This document shows, one piece after another, positions 33,701 through 48,700 of a stretch of DNA of 64,000 nt (the stretch's first letter is position 1; each line of letters begins with the position of its first letter). The notes below the pieces were generated by a model. The model was given only the letters and a program-made list of their open reading frames with translations. It was not told the DNA's origin and did not search any database. This DNA comes from Paracentrotus lividus (taxonomy: Eukaryota > Echinodermata > Echinoidea > Camarodonta > Echinidae). The position numbers and the translations under genes were made by a program. The stretch lies in assembly GCA_940671915.1 (NCBI GenBank), contig CALNVZ010002100.1:13305066-13369065 (forward strand), read 5' to 3'.

Positions 33701-36700
33701 CCAATACACAACACAGTACCCATGCTCGATACACCACACAGAACACGTACATACACACATACGCGCTCTCAGCTCGCGAGCTGAAGCGAGCCGAGCCTTC
33801 AAAACAATAATCATTTTGCACAAGACAGATCAGCTAAAATGTTCGAAAGAAAAGAAAACACACCTTGAACAAGAATAAAATGCGTTTGAAATATTATCAT
33901 TATTTTATTCAGAAAATGATTGAATATTGAACATTTGAATATTCCATGACTTTCCATGACTTTTCATGGAAAATTAGATTTTCCATGACTTTCAAGGCCT
34001 TGAAAACAAGATAGCAAAATTCCATGACTTTCCAGGTTTTCCATGACCCGTACGAACCCTGGAGAAAGACAGAGGAGAGAGAGAAAGAGGGAACATTGAG
34101 GGAAAATAAGATGCATAAAGAGGAAGAAAGGTATACAGACTAGAGGTAGAGGGGAAGAAAGAGAGAGCTTTAAAGTCTACATCAGAAACTATCACAATAA
34201 TTTACCTTGAGAAATGTTCTCCTCCCTACGGATGTAGGAAAGGAGTGGTCCAGCTTGACGTTCAGAAGAGAGAAAGACACAGAAATATAAAGAGAGGGAC
34301 AAAGAGGGAAAGGAGCTTCTGAGCTCTATTAGAGATGATTGTAATTTACCTTGAGGAATGTTCTCCTTCCTATGGATGCAGGAAGGGCGTGGTCCAGTTT
34401 GGCATTAAGATCCTGCAGGAGGAACTCTAACTCACGAGGCTGAAGCTCTAGAACATGTACCTCCTGTGGATCAAAGGAAAAACTTTCATCAGTATAAGGG
34501 ATGAAGCTATATTCCAATATATATTAGACTGAAGGGGAATTATTAACCCCCTCAGAGAAGTTTTGACTCCATTAAATGAAAAAAATATTTCATTACATTT
34601 GAGTTCCCAATGGGTTAAGTGGGTACAAAGAAAGTTTGAAAAAGCTCAAATCATTGCAATGGCAGGCAAGCTAGGGCAACTTCAAGTAAGGAATGTCTTC
34701 TATCGACAACGGGCAGCTCAAATATGCCACATCTGCTTATACCCCTCCTATTCTTCTACTGACTTTTTAGGAGGGGTATTAGTACACATGGTGTAGAATC
34801 CTGTAAAGCGTGCCACCCCGAACCGGAACAAGGAAATAACCTTCTTTAAGGCACCTTAAAGGTGCTGAGTCGTTAGGGTCTGTGTCTTTCTAGCTTGTCC
34901 CACCAAAAGCAAGTTCAGATCTTTGCCAGCGTGACCACAGCGATTATTCCAGGGAAGTATAGCATTTCGCTGGCTCTGGGTTTTCGCATGCCGTCAATCC
35001 TTATAAATATTAGCACCAGCAAAATAATAGAGAATTGTCTCGATGGAAGCCCACGTGTCCTTAGCTTAAGTATTTACATTTTGAGCAAGATCTAAACCAT
35101 GATTACAAAGGAAACCAGTATCTTAGAATCGTTACCAACCTTTGTGTTCATCTCTGTATCGAGGATAGTCTTTGACACCAGTCCACATCCGAGAACAGAG
35201 AACACGTCAAAGTCCAGCTCTCTCAGGAAAGCCCTAGACCTGGACCAATCAATGATGGTGGAGGGTGCATCCTTGCCCCCCTTCTTGGACCCCGCCTTGT
35301 CAGGGGAGGCCATGGTGGTATCGTTCTGTTTGTTATTCTCTTGCGAGATGTAATCGTATTCTGTGAGGACCGTGCTGTTGCTCGTATCCTCGTAGCCTTT
35401 CTTCTTGTCACTGCATTCAAAGAAACATCAGATATGAATATCGGAAGTATCACTAAGAAGAAATATTGAACAGAATAACTATAGGACTATAAAAGCTTTT
35501 CTTACTTACACTCATGAGAGCCCATCTAGGGAGCCAATTAGGGTTCTTTAACATCTACATGCTGTACCTTGGTACCGTAATTAACAGTGTATAAGCCGCA
35601 CCCGTGTATAACCCGCACCCACAAAGTTGGACCCTTGCCAAAAAAAAAAAAAAAAAAAAAAAAATTATTATAAAAAATAATTAAGAAATTAATAAACAAA
35701 TTAATGAAGGAATTCAATCTTGTAATCTTGTTTATTTATGAGAAACAACAAGGCAATTAGAGCTGAAGTGAAGATAAACAAAAGGAATAAAAAAGAAAAT
35801 ACCGGTAGATCAGGACTTTTATATTTCCTAAACTGCAAGGGGTCTGCAAAGGGTCTGCATGCGCAGACTAGTGCATTGTGCGCAGTGCCAAACCACGCAT
35901 GCACAATAATATCGGCTCGGTGAGTGTTTGGATGAACTGTGGCCATGCGAAACTTCTTCCTATCAAGAAGTTTTGTGGTCATATTGGACCTGTCTGAAAA
36001 TAGTTTCTCAAGAAGGATATCTAGGGGTAAGTTTTTTTGTGTGATTGTTATGTCTGATGATTTATTTTGACTTTTTGTTATGGATTTGAGGTGAATGTTT
36101 TGAACATCGGCAAAGCACCATACATGGATAATCTCCAGGCCGCTAGCAGCGGGTCTTTTTACACACTCGGCCTGGCGGGTTTCACATGCATCTCGCAGTC
36201 AATCAGCATCAAAATATGACAAGTAAGTTTTCAATTTACTTATTTTTAAGGATTTCAAATACCTTTAGAATGTATAAATAGTCTGATATCATTAGACTCT
36301 ATTTATTTTTGGACAAAATAAGTTAGATCTAAGCCTCGCCAATCCTATCTCTATGTATTTACCGCACCCCCTACTTTTGACTTTTTGCCGACGGCAAAAA
36401 GGTGCGGCTTATACACCGTTAATTACGGTAACTTTTTTTTTCATATTTCTTTTCATTCTTGAATTGGCTCTTATGAATGGAAGTTCAAAAAGCTTTAGCC
36501 ATGTTGTTATTCCGTGAGATGAATGAATATTCATAAAATGCTTCGACTCATGATGTCCGTTGGCAGGGGTCAAATTTAGCAGTGGACCGGTACCAGGGCC
36601 ACCTGAAACTTTGCCAAGCCACCTGAATTCCATTCAACCATGTGGATTGAATACTTGAATGGCTCTTCAGGCCAATCACGACCATAGATCAAATTTTCAC

Positions 36701-39700
36701 TGGTCTTTTTCAAAAGACAATTAATAAAAAACAAGCAATCCTGCCTGGGTTGCCTGTGATATTTTTCCACAGCAGCCCACCCCCTATTTCACACTGCATT
36801 TTACCATGGTTGAAGACTTGTGTATAATTTTCAATTTTTACCTGCAATCTTTAACAAGTAGCTTGCTGACAATTTTCTATTTTTACAAAGAATTTAAAGG
36901 AAAATCAGCCTTACTCTTTAGGCTTTCGTCCCTTCTTGCCGCCTTTACCGGACCCATTCTGTGCAGTCAGCAGAGGACTGGTTTGGGGTTGCTCACAGTC
37001 AAAGTGGGCTACTGGTGGGATGAATCCAGGCGCAGCTGGAGAATAATCAAAGGAAAGAAAGTATTAACCCTTTGAGCGCGGGCCTGTGAAACGCGATTGT
37101 TACCCCTGTGGCGGAGCGATTTCTTGTACACTGACAATGTTATAGAAATTGGTCATGTTTTGTGCTTTCATTACTCCTTGCATCTAACTCGGTCATTTTC
37201 ATGATTTGTAGTAAATGTAAACATGAACGGGCAGATATTTTTCTATCTAACACTGCAAGGCATATTGATCAAAACCAAATATAAGACGCGTTATTTTGTA
37301 AAGAAGAAAATTAATTTTTTGCAGAAGTTCCGCTTGCTTCCTTTCCAGTAGATTCACAATGCAAAATGCGTAATGCATGCGCAGCACGCACGGTTCGATC
37401 GATAAGCCAACTGAATAGCACTTAATCAGAGGTCCTGTTTCTTTCAAATTAATTCTATAAAATATGGATTAAAGATCCTAGCGGCCGGCTTCGCACCTCT
37501 GGACAATGGCACCTTTGACTAAGCCCCATTCATTAAAAGTGCAGGTGTAAGTTCTGAAATAAAAGCGGGGCTTTTAACTTATAATACCTACTGCATTTGA
37601 CAAACTTTACATTTCATTACATCATTATAGTTACAACAAAATAGTTGAAGCAAAATGTCAGATAATCAACCCTTCTCATTATCTTGATAAGTATATACAT
37701 CCTAGCGAGAATGGGAAAATGACAGGCTTAATCTCCATACAACTAATGTTTTATATATATCTATAATAATGAACATTGTTTTAACCCCTTAACCTTTCTA
37801 TTTCTCTTTCTTCTTCTCATTCTCGATCTTTATCTCTCGCATTTCTCCTCTCGAGCTAGCTTTATTTGATTATTTCTTCCCCTCCGGACGCGTAAGCGTA
37901 CGCCAAAAGTTAAGATCGGGAATTCGTTCCTTATGTAAAAAATTATGGTAATGTTGAAATCAAGTGAATTGTTCTCGATTTTTTTCCACGTAACTTGGTT
38001 ATTTCTTTAATGGATATTGAAAATGAATATATCTTTGTCCTATTCCTCAAGAATTTAGCCCCAAAGAGCTGGTGAAAAGCTGAAAAAGTTTGTCCATATA
38101 TTAGGGAAATATCTGGGCTTCTGTAGAAGCCCGTCGTCGCAGACTGAACACCTCGCTCGGCTTCTGTAGAAGCCCGTCGCATCCAAAGGGTTCACATCAG
38201 TATTTTCTGTTAAAATGCTACATCATGATTGATGGTACCAAGTATTATTGATTGGTGATTTGTTTCATATGTTAGCCTGTTGTCTAAGGGAAATTGGTGA
38301 TTCCTGCATTAAGACAAGAATTTATTTAGTCAGTAGGAAACAGGGGCCAGGCTTGACAAGCACATGTGCTTATTTCTGGTCCGGTCTGTGAGCTCTCAGT
38401 GATGTTTCATAACATGAAAAGAATGTAGTCTTTATTACGGGATTACCAACTGTTGTTAGACCAAGTGGATATAAACCATTATTACCTTCAAGACAGGTTT
38501 CTAGGAGTGCTTGAAGTCTGGTGATGTTCTGCAGTCTGCCTAACACCTTAGCTCTCATCTCAGGATCTTGCAGGATAGCAAAGCCGTTGATTGCCTGGAT
38601 GGGAATGGAAAAAAAAAAAAAAAAAGGGCAAAAGGAAGGTTATTTTCCCATTGCTTTTATTTAATCCCATTCAATTCAATTCAATCAGGTTTTTACATGT
38701 GTATTACAGTAAAAATATATAACATAACAAGACTGTAGTCAGAGGACTAATATACAAATTCAAATGGAAAATCATTGATTTGGGAAAATTATGATTGTGA
38801 ATTTATTCATCGCGAAAAGTATGGCGTATACAATAGAAGCTTCACAGTAACCATCCATTATGCATGTGTTTAGTGCAGCTTGAAGTTAAAAGAATAGGTT
38901 AGGTGGCAATAGGCAGAAAAGGGCCTTTTATAAAGCAATCATAATCTCCTAGCTCCTCTAATAGATTGTTTAATGTGTATCAGATGTCTATTACTTCAAC
39001 TGGAAGTGAGTGAAGGGCATAAAAAACTATCCCAAAATGCATTGAACTGTGTTCAAATACTCTGCGAGGGTGCTTTATACAGTAAGTTACTTGTTGATAG
39101 AGGGGGAAATGCAAATCGCATACCTCTCTGAACCAGTTAGTACAGAGAAATAGGTTGGTACACATCAGCTCCTTCTCCTGCTTTGACAGTGAGTGTATCT
39201 TAGCAACCGTTTCATCTTTAGAGGAGTAAAGAGGGCATCCCAATAGTGCATCAATACCCTCCAGGCTTCCATCGTGCTGGGCCTGCTCACAGAAGCGTAG
39301 GAGGCGGAAGTGAGGGGCAAGGCAGGCAGGGGCAACACATCTATAATAATAATAATATGAGAACAACAATAACAATAATAAATAATAAAAAAAATAATAA
39401 ACTCATTTACAAAGGGTGGCCAATTCAGCTTTTTAAAATAGTTTTCCCAGGGAGCCCTGCATAACATTAACATGTTATTATTACCCTTCTCCATTCTAAA
39501 ATGCTGAGTGCCTGGGGGGGGGGGAGGGGGGAGGGGCACATTTTTAATATGCCTGATTGTTGGGCAATCACAGAATAGATAATTTGGTATGAATTGAAAT
39601 TTTAAAAACTATTTATACATATCATTTCTCTCTAACACTATGTTGTATTTCAGAAACAGACACTTACCGGTATTCACCAAGTATCAATACATAGATGCTT

Positions 39701-42700
39701 TGTAATTCTCACCTACAGTACACATTTAAAAAAAAATGTTTTAATACTAAAGATGTACTTAGATATTAACAAGAGGCAGCACTGAAGTTTTGGTAGTATA
39801 TTTGCACACTTTAACTATCACCAGTTCTAAAATTTGGCACTGTACAAGTGTCTTTTTTTTGCATTGACATAAACCTTTCAGTGTTTGGACAGAGAAATTT
39901 GACAATTTGTAGCAAAGCATTCAGGATTTTGTGTTTCAGTGAGTTTTTGCACGACTCCTTAATATCACAGAAACATAGTACTACATAAATTAAACAGTAC
40001 AGTACAGAATATTCAGAGTAACTTGAAGCAGCACTTTACCAGAGGAAGAATGCCAATCACTAACCTTTTTGCCATTCTGTTGTTTGCACTAGTCTTGAGT
40101 TTTTCTTGCTCGGCCTTGTGAAGAAGTGGGAGGAGATTGATAGCCACACCCCCTTGTGACTCCTCCCCTTCCATGCTGTACATCTCGCCCATCGGCAAGC
40201 CATAATTCCTGCAGTAATCATGTGAAAAGGTAACCATTGTGATTTTGGTATTGCATGATACATTTTGTTTTCCAATAAGATTACAAACACCTCATAAGGA
40301 ACTCTAAAAGGGAAAAACTTACAGTTAATAATGTTTACAAAATGTTTTCCTTTATAGTATTAGCAACTATGAAACAGGCACCCTTCACAATATCAATCAA
40401 ATAATGTGGATATGAATGACAAACAATATATATTTAAGACAGCACAAATTTCTCACTATTGCTCTCATTCTCGTTTTTTGCTCTCTTTTTTTTCCATCTC
40501 TCTCTCTCCATCCCATTTCTCTCTTTTTCTTTGCTCAATTACTCTCCAACATTTTTCATTTATCAAACTATTCTTGTTAGAAAATACTCGTACTCATTGA
40601 TGTCTCCCTCAATGTCACAACAAAAATCAGCCTGGAAAATCATCAAGGATGTTCTCACCTACAGTTTCCTGTATCAATGCAAGGAGAAATAATGAAGAAA
40701 AAAAATCTCATGAAGTATAAGAGAGACGAAAAAAGGCATTGTTTCGATGAATCTCTGATTGCATTTTGAATTATTGTAAGTACATTTGGTTGGTAAAACA
40801 CATTCAACAACGTTTAAATAATCTCTCTATTATATAAGGAGGACTTATATGGCCATAAAATGATATCTTGGTGAATGGGTCATCTGGCCTAGTGGTTAGA
40901 CGCATTGGACTCATAATTGCAAGGTTGTGAGTTTGAATCCCAGCCCAGCCATTATGTCTACTTTTAATTCAAAAAGGCCCAAGAGTAATTTCCTGTCGTC
41001 TATAAGGTCAGCCACTATGACTGATTAACTTAGACGTGATGGTTCTCTATTAATTGGTTATATATCAGCTTGGTGTTGACCAGCTTTGAAAGCTGCTTTC
41101 CGAGTTCCTGGCTACAGGAGTTACTTTAACAGTAACAGTAACAGCTATAAAACCATGATATAGGTAATGACCATTTTGGAGACATCATTTTTGGCCTGCC
41201 CCAGAAACTGACAATATTTGAGTGTGTTGATGTATTCCACTTGAAGCATAGAATTCAGACAAATTTATCATGGTTCAAACAAAAAGTCATTGTTACTTTA
41301 CTTTTTAAATTATATATATATTTTTTTTAATGTTTTGAAGTGACTAACCAGTATCTTTGGATGAAGGTCACCCTTTTGTACGATGTTTGCCAGCTCATCA
41401 AAGAAGAGTGCAGCGGCCTCTGGGGCCTGTCCACAGCTAGACTTGACCAGTTCCAGAAGGCCTAAGACCTGCTTGAAGACTTCCTGGGGGAGGGATGCTA
41501 TTGCCTGCTTGCCACTCCCAGAGTCCATACTGATCAGAAAGAAAAGATGCATAGTAGTCATTTCCTTGATCAAAGTAGAGAGTATCCTTTGAGTCAAGAC
41601 AAAATCTTAATTGGCCTTGTTACTCTCTTCTATCTTCATTTTTCACTCTTCTCACTTTTCCCTCTTTTACTTTCCTCATTTTTCTTCCATACCATTTCTT
41701 ACCACACACCCAGTAACTGTAGATGTATCTGGACAACTACCCCCTCAGGAAAACTACCTCTTTGGACAACTACACCCTGAACTACAACCAGGCTCTTAGG
41801 ACAACTACATCCTCGACTATTGACCCCTTAGGACAACTACCCCTTAGGATAACTCCCCCTTCGGAAAACATCAATATATTTGTTCATTATCTTTACCTCT
41901 TCCTTGCCATATTCTGTATGACCATCAGGGCTGCTACCACACCCATCCGCTTGTACTTGGGACTGTTGCTTGTCAGGTTCTTACGGACTACAATGTGCAG
42001 CTCATCCTAAAACAAAGCGAAATAGGAAAAGAGGAATCTCTATGATGACTTACAGCTGAGTACTCAACTTTTTTTTAAATTCTAATATCGTTAATATGAA
42101 TTATTGCATGCTTTTAGTTTGGTTATGAATTAAACAAGTTCTCTTTTGCAAAAAATACAGAAAGTTTTATCCTTTTTAAAAATAGAAATGTTGATTTTAG
42201 TCTGTAAATTTTATCTGAAGACAATTGTGACATGCCCACTCAAAACCCACTAATAAGTCACCAAAATCTTTTTAAAATTTTTTTTTTTAATATTTCAATA
42301 ATACCAATAGAAACCCAAGAAATTATCTTTTCTTTGTTCAAACAAACTTTTAGAATCAAATTTAGATGTGACACTGTAAAAAAAAACTTTTGAATGTTAT
42401 TGAGCACAAGACTTACTTGGAGTGTAGAACCAGAGCTGCCTCCCCTGTAGGCTAGAATAGCCAGCACAGAGAAGAGCTTCTTGACCTGCATCATGGATAG
42501 ATTGTCAAGGTAGTCAAGGACACCCTACAGAGAAGAATAAATACAGGCAAAATCAAATAATGTAGGATACCCAACACCCTACATAGAATAATAAATTCAG
42601 GTTAAATCAAATAATATAGCAATATTCAATGTTATTGAGTGCAAGGGTTCCGAATATTACATGAGCGTGCAAGTTGAACCTCGATCTATTCAACTCCGCT

Positions 42701-45700
42701 TCGCGTCGATGAATAGATCTAGGTTCAACTTGCACCGAATACGCAGTGTATGCAGCGCATTCGCGTTGTGTGTATGTAATTGCAGTGTGTAGATAATCTA
42801 CGTGTCATGGATCTATTGCACGGCGTTGAATAGATTCATGGACTATTGCATGGTCTACGTCATCACTGTTCAATAGCTGATTCCGCTGAATATCATGTGA
42901 CCCACATTCATCCAATCAGCTGTCAACAATCTTTGTGTGTGTTGTATAATGTAGGATAGCCAACACCCTACAGAGAAGAATAAATACTGGTCAAATCAAA
43001 TAATGTAGGATAGCCAACACCCTACAGGGAAGAATAAATACGGGTCAAATCAAATATTGTATGGTGGTGGAAGCAAGAAACATCTGGACACAAAACATTG
43101 GAAGAAAGATATATCTAGAAAAACAAACAGAAAGGAAAGAAGGGGGATCGAAAAGGAAGAGAGAGAGAAAGAGAGAGAGAGGGAGAGGGAGAGAAAAGCT
43201 AGATTAAAGAGAGAGTGGAGATTCATGTAGGTCTTTACCCATTGTATACTAAGGCCGCATATATGCGGGCTGATAGAACATCCCTCTTGTCGACCATTTA
43301 TTTCACTCATGATTGCATAAAAGTATAAAGACCTTATATAATTTAAATTCTCTCACATTGATCTATTTAAAACTGTCTTTGTTTCATTTTTAAATGAAAA
43401 TAATTTCTTGGAAGCATGCTTGACAATCACAATTCATTCGGCTTTGTAAAAAGTTCTCAGTATACAACAGGTTAAATGCATGTAAAGTTGCATTGAAATC
43501 CACATAAACATACAATTATTTTTTTTTTTTTAATGAGCTTCTGCAACCTTTGACGTTAATACTCCCAAAATTTGATCAGAGTGTATATCCATGGTGTTTT
43601 TAATCAAGTTTCAATTCCAAATCTCAATTGGTTCTTGAAATATTGTGACAGAGAATACTTGAATCAGGTTTCCAGTAACTCACTTTAATGAAGACAGCAA
43701 AAGAGGCAAGATCCTTGGTATGTGATGAAGCAAGAGATGCCAGGATGTCCAGAGCAGAGTCCATCTCTGCTGAAAGATCACTGCCTATGTGGGTCACCAA
43801 GGCCTGTATGGTCTCATCCCACATGGTCTAATTCCCTTTTGTCTACAACCAATTCCTCTAATGACCTTTTTTTCTAATTGCACTTATCCTATTTACCATT
43901 TTGTCTAATGCCTATTTTGTCTAATGTGACCTTGGTCTAACATCACTTAGTCCATTACCTGTAACAAACTGGTAATACACTACATATTTATTAGAGAATT
44001 AAACGAAAATGCAATTAGACACATTGCCAATGAGACCAATTGGTCATTAGATTATTTTGAAGGCCAAGCGGTAATTAGACCAAATTGTTATTAGACCAAA
44101 AGGCCCGAATTCACAAACGTGGTTTAGTTAGTCCATGGTCTAAATCAATTGTTTAAACCATGGATTTAGACCATGGTCTAAATTCTGGTATTCACAAACC
44201 ACCTGATTTAGACCATGGACTAACTAAACCACGTTTGTGAATTCAGGCCAATGGGTTTAGACCATGTAGTATGAGACAATCAAAGAATTGGACTACCGGT
44301 AACTGCTGTTAGACCAAGTGGATATAAACCATACACAATATCTTTGATGATGTTAAACTCACTTTAATGAAGACAGCAAAAGGGGCAAGATCCTTGGTAT
44401 GTGATGAAGCAAGAGATGCCAGGATGTCCAGAGCAGAGTCCATCTCTGCTGAAAGACCACTGCCTATGTGGGTCACCAATGCACCGACTACCTCCTGAAA
44501 TACAAATGGAAAGTAACCTCATATGAAAATTATGTTATTTAGGTCCGAAGTCTATGGAACAAGTTCTACTGAGCATTATTCCTAAGCTTTGTCTCAGATG
44601 CAGTATTAAAAATCTAAACCTAGGTTCAATACTTCACACGATTAAACTCCACTTTGACCCACCTTAAACAAGTATCAAAATTTGCATTTAGTGCAATATG
44701 AGCTTTTATGTTTACTCCACAAAATAAAGAATTACATCTCAGCATACTTTTTCTTGACAGGTGTACATTAATTGCTATGAATATAGCCCCAAATAAGAAT
44801 TGTTTTTAACTGAAGTCAGGCATTTGCTTTGGTCATGGCACTGAGGGAAACTGAATAAAATCTATACTGAGATGCATAACATGCAGTAAATCGCTACTTT
44901 AAACCAGCAACAAAAAAAAAACAAAAAAAAAAACAAAAAAAAAAGATCCAAATATTGAAGAGTTATACACAGTGACCAAGTGACCAAGAAATGAGCGTTT
45001 AAAAGTTTGCCACAATGTGCAAATGTCTTCCTTTAATTTCCAGCAATTATATTTTCTATCAAAATCATCAAGCAGTTCTTAATGTATTTGTAGCTTAGAA
45101 CATTCAGCTATGTTTAATTATAATATGTGATTATTATTTATAACATAGTTACGACCAATTTTAAAATTCGAACCAAAATCTGATTGGTTCACACTGAGAC
45201 TTTACTACATGAAGTCTATGCAAGAAGCATCCTGATTGGTTACTAACAATTTGCAATTGATCTTAACTCTTTACAGGCACAGATCATCATTTCATTACCT
45301 GTTTACTGTATACATCAAATGCCACAAAGGCTGTTTGGTAGACCTTTGATCCAAACTGACTGACTTGATGTTCAGGTGATCTAAGAAGCTTCTCAGCAAT
45401 GCACAGCAGGGATCCGAGGTAGTCCCTGATTACCTGAGGGCCAAAGGTAAAAGTTCATACAAATTGTTGCTGTTATAATTGGGTTTTGGACAATGCCTAA
45501 GAACAGAAATAGCTTTTGCTTTGAGGATCAAGTGCATCCATTATAAAGATTGTTCCAAAGGAAAGAATCTAGAAACCGTTTAAAACATTTTTGGCACTGA
45601 CATGATTATGAACCTTGATATACATCAATAATTGCTCAAGAGACACTATATTAAACTAAGCAAGATAGAAAGTCCAAAAGCTTCTTGTCAAACAATAGAG

Positions 45701-48700
45701 AGTATTTCTGATACAGGATGTCTCATAATTTTAATGTTCACCTTTGCATCCTTTTAAAGGGATGCAGTAACATTGAATGATATTCAAATCACATTTTATT
45801 TGATTTAGCTTATTTTGTCAACATAATTATAAACACTTAGGTCAGTCTGGTATCTCTTCAAAATTGCAAGCTAATTGCTTGCTTTACCTTTGAGATATCA
45901 ATGATTTCATACTCAAATTTTAGAAACCAACCCTAGATGGTTTATAAAACCATGTGCTTTTTCCACATAGCACAACATACACCCATTTCCTGTTGTATAG
46001 TCCCTGTCCCTAGCAGCCTACTGAGCTAGCAGCAGAGGGTACTGGTGTTCGGCTGTGTGCTTGGCATTGTTTGGTACATGTACACTGTTTTGAGGTAGTA
46101 AATGACTTCCAATCGATCTGAAACTTTCAGTAGTTTGTTTTTACTGTTGGAACAATATAATTTTTATTAATCTTTATCTAATTGCTATTGTTTTTAAAAG
46201 TTACTCAATCCCTTTAAAAAAGTAGTCTTTTCAGCATTGTTGCATACGCGTGAAATCCAGCTTACATATGGAATTTATAAACTGACACTTATAGGACCCC
46301 GAGTCGAATCCCAGTCATGTCTTTCGGATGGTGATCATGATGTTAAAGGTCGAGCCAAGACATAAATAATCATATCTGACTGATCCATGTCTATCAAAAC
46401 CTAATACTTGTTAGCCCCCAGGAAAGACAAAACTTTGCCCTCCCCCTACCCTTAATGAGCCCCCCTGTTACAGATGAGAGGAAAATATTTTGGTAAGATG
46501 CCTTGTTTACCTGGGCATGTGAGGTGAAGGTTGCCTGCAGCAGTTCCTCAGTGAAGTGGCCCTTGCGAACTTTGTGTCTGAAGACGGCCTCCACAGGCTT
46601 CCTGCGATTGGCGACAGCATGTGAGATGAGAAGCACAAAGACATCAAGGACCTTGTGACCAGCTGCATTCGACACACTCTCAATAGCCTGCAGATGTAAT
46701 CAGTGAAGGGATAGATATTAATTTATGCTAAGTATGAATACTATCATTTCGATACTTCTACGAGTCTTAATCATCTTCCACATCGCAGTCATCGTCACCA
46801 TCATCACAGCGTGGGGGTTGACAAGCATAAAGATGTTAATGACGTTGTGGCTGCCCGCGTTGGACACACTCCCAATGGCTTGTGGATATAATCAACTATG
46901 AGATGGACACAAATTGCTACAAGGGCCCTCTTGCATAAAAAGTTGCGATTGAATGCAACTACAAAAAAACCATGCATGTCCAAACTAGTGATCCTGATTG
47001 GTCGAAAATCAAGTGAGTTTGATTTTTTTAGTTGTGTTGGATCACAACTTTTTTAGCACGTTATGCAGGGCCCGCTGGGAGAACAGTTGATTAGAACTGA
47101 AGCGGCTACCCTGGGTAAATAAAAGATATTATTATCATTATTATTATGCAGGAGGGCCCTGAAATTTATTTATTTATTTACTTATTTATTTATGCTGTTT
47201 TATTTATACAGGGTAGCCCCATCAGTGGTATAACATTGTTTTCCAGGGGGCCCTGTGAACATATACAATACATACAAAATAAACATGAATCAACATAAAA
47301 CATAAACAAATAACAACAATTTAACATCATAGAGGTCAAGTTCAGTTCTGTAAAAGTGGTATTGGATAAAGTTAGCTAATAAGTAATAGTGCTCAAATAT
47401 GAAAAGAATGGTTTTAATTTCAGAGACCTTAACATGCAACTTCTTTAGTGAGAAAATGAATACAAAATGCAATATTGTTGATTTATAAATTTTGTGATTT
47501 GATTCAATTCGATTTTTGTGTCAATCAACTAATTACCTGTATAAAATATATATTATGCTGATATAAACTTAAATCAGAGCTGACATAAATAATATAATCA
47601 ATGTAACAAACTAAAACTAAGATGGTATCACAAACTAAAATCATTTTTATCATCTAAGTCTACTAAGAGCACATGATCCTCATTAACATAGCCACTCTCC
47701 CTACCAACAACACGACAACCACCAACACCAGCACCACTACCTTTACCACCACCAGCATTAATCACCATCACCATTCATTACAACCACCAGTGCCATCAAT
47801 ATCACCATCAAATGATTCTTAATCATCTATACAATTGTCTAAAAAAAAAAAAAAAAATCCAGCCTCCATCGTCACAACCTCTGTTTCTACCACCACCACC
47901 ACCACCACCACTATCGCCTTTGTCTTCAATTAATCCTCATCAACTAGAGAATATAAAACATCATCCATCTCCATAGCAACTGCATGACTGACTCACCTTC
48001 TGCCACCCATCTGCAAGTACTTTGTTGAATCTCATGGTTGATTTGATGGTTTCTAATATCAGCATCTCACTGTCTGTTGTCTTCTTATGGGCAGAGACAT
48101 TTCTGAAATTAAAAAGTAGTTAGTATGGTTATAACATAAAGTTATTTTAAGTTTCAAATATCATGTGGACAAAAGTTGTGTTTAAACACAATTTTAACAA
48201 GACAAATGCCATGTAGGGGAGACTGGGGTAATTATGGCCCCCTTTTTCACATTTCCTATTACTACCATTAAATGAAAAGTCCAATGATATTCTAATTATG
48301 TAAAAATACAGTCAATCTATATACGTATAATATGCAAAAGAAAGTATAAAATTGCTACTTCTCATTTGCATATTAATTACCATTATGTTAACAACTTTGG
48401 GGGGCCATAATTACCCCAAGGGTTGGGGTATTTATGGCCCCTATTGTAATGACGGTATGAATTCAAATATATTATGCTAATTAATGATGGGAATGCATCA
48501 TAAATGTTGTTGGGCATTCCTAATACACTTATCAACCACCAACAATGATTTAGTCAATAATTGGTTCAGCCAAAATGTTGAAATTTTGCAATCAAAGCAA
48601 TACATATATTTATGTACAAAAATGTCCCCATCTACGCTTATCTGCGCTTATACACTGTTTATGCATTGGGGGCCATAATTACCCCAAATGACATTTTCAA

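Noticed and set aside
40872-40955. tRNA gene candidate
   Set aside because: Boxes A and B are present, but the stems are imperfect and a SINE body with an AACAGT-repeat tail follows.
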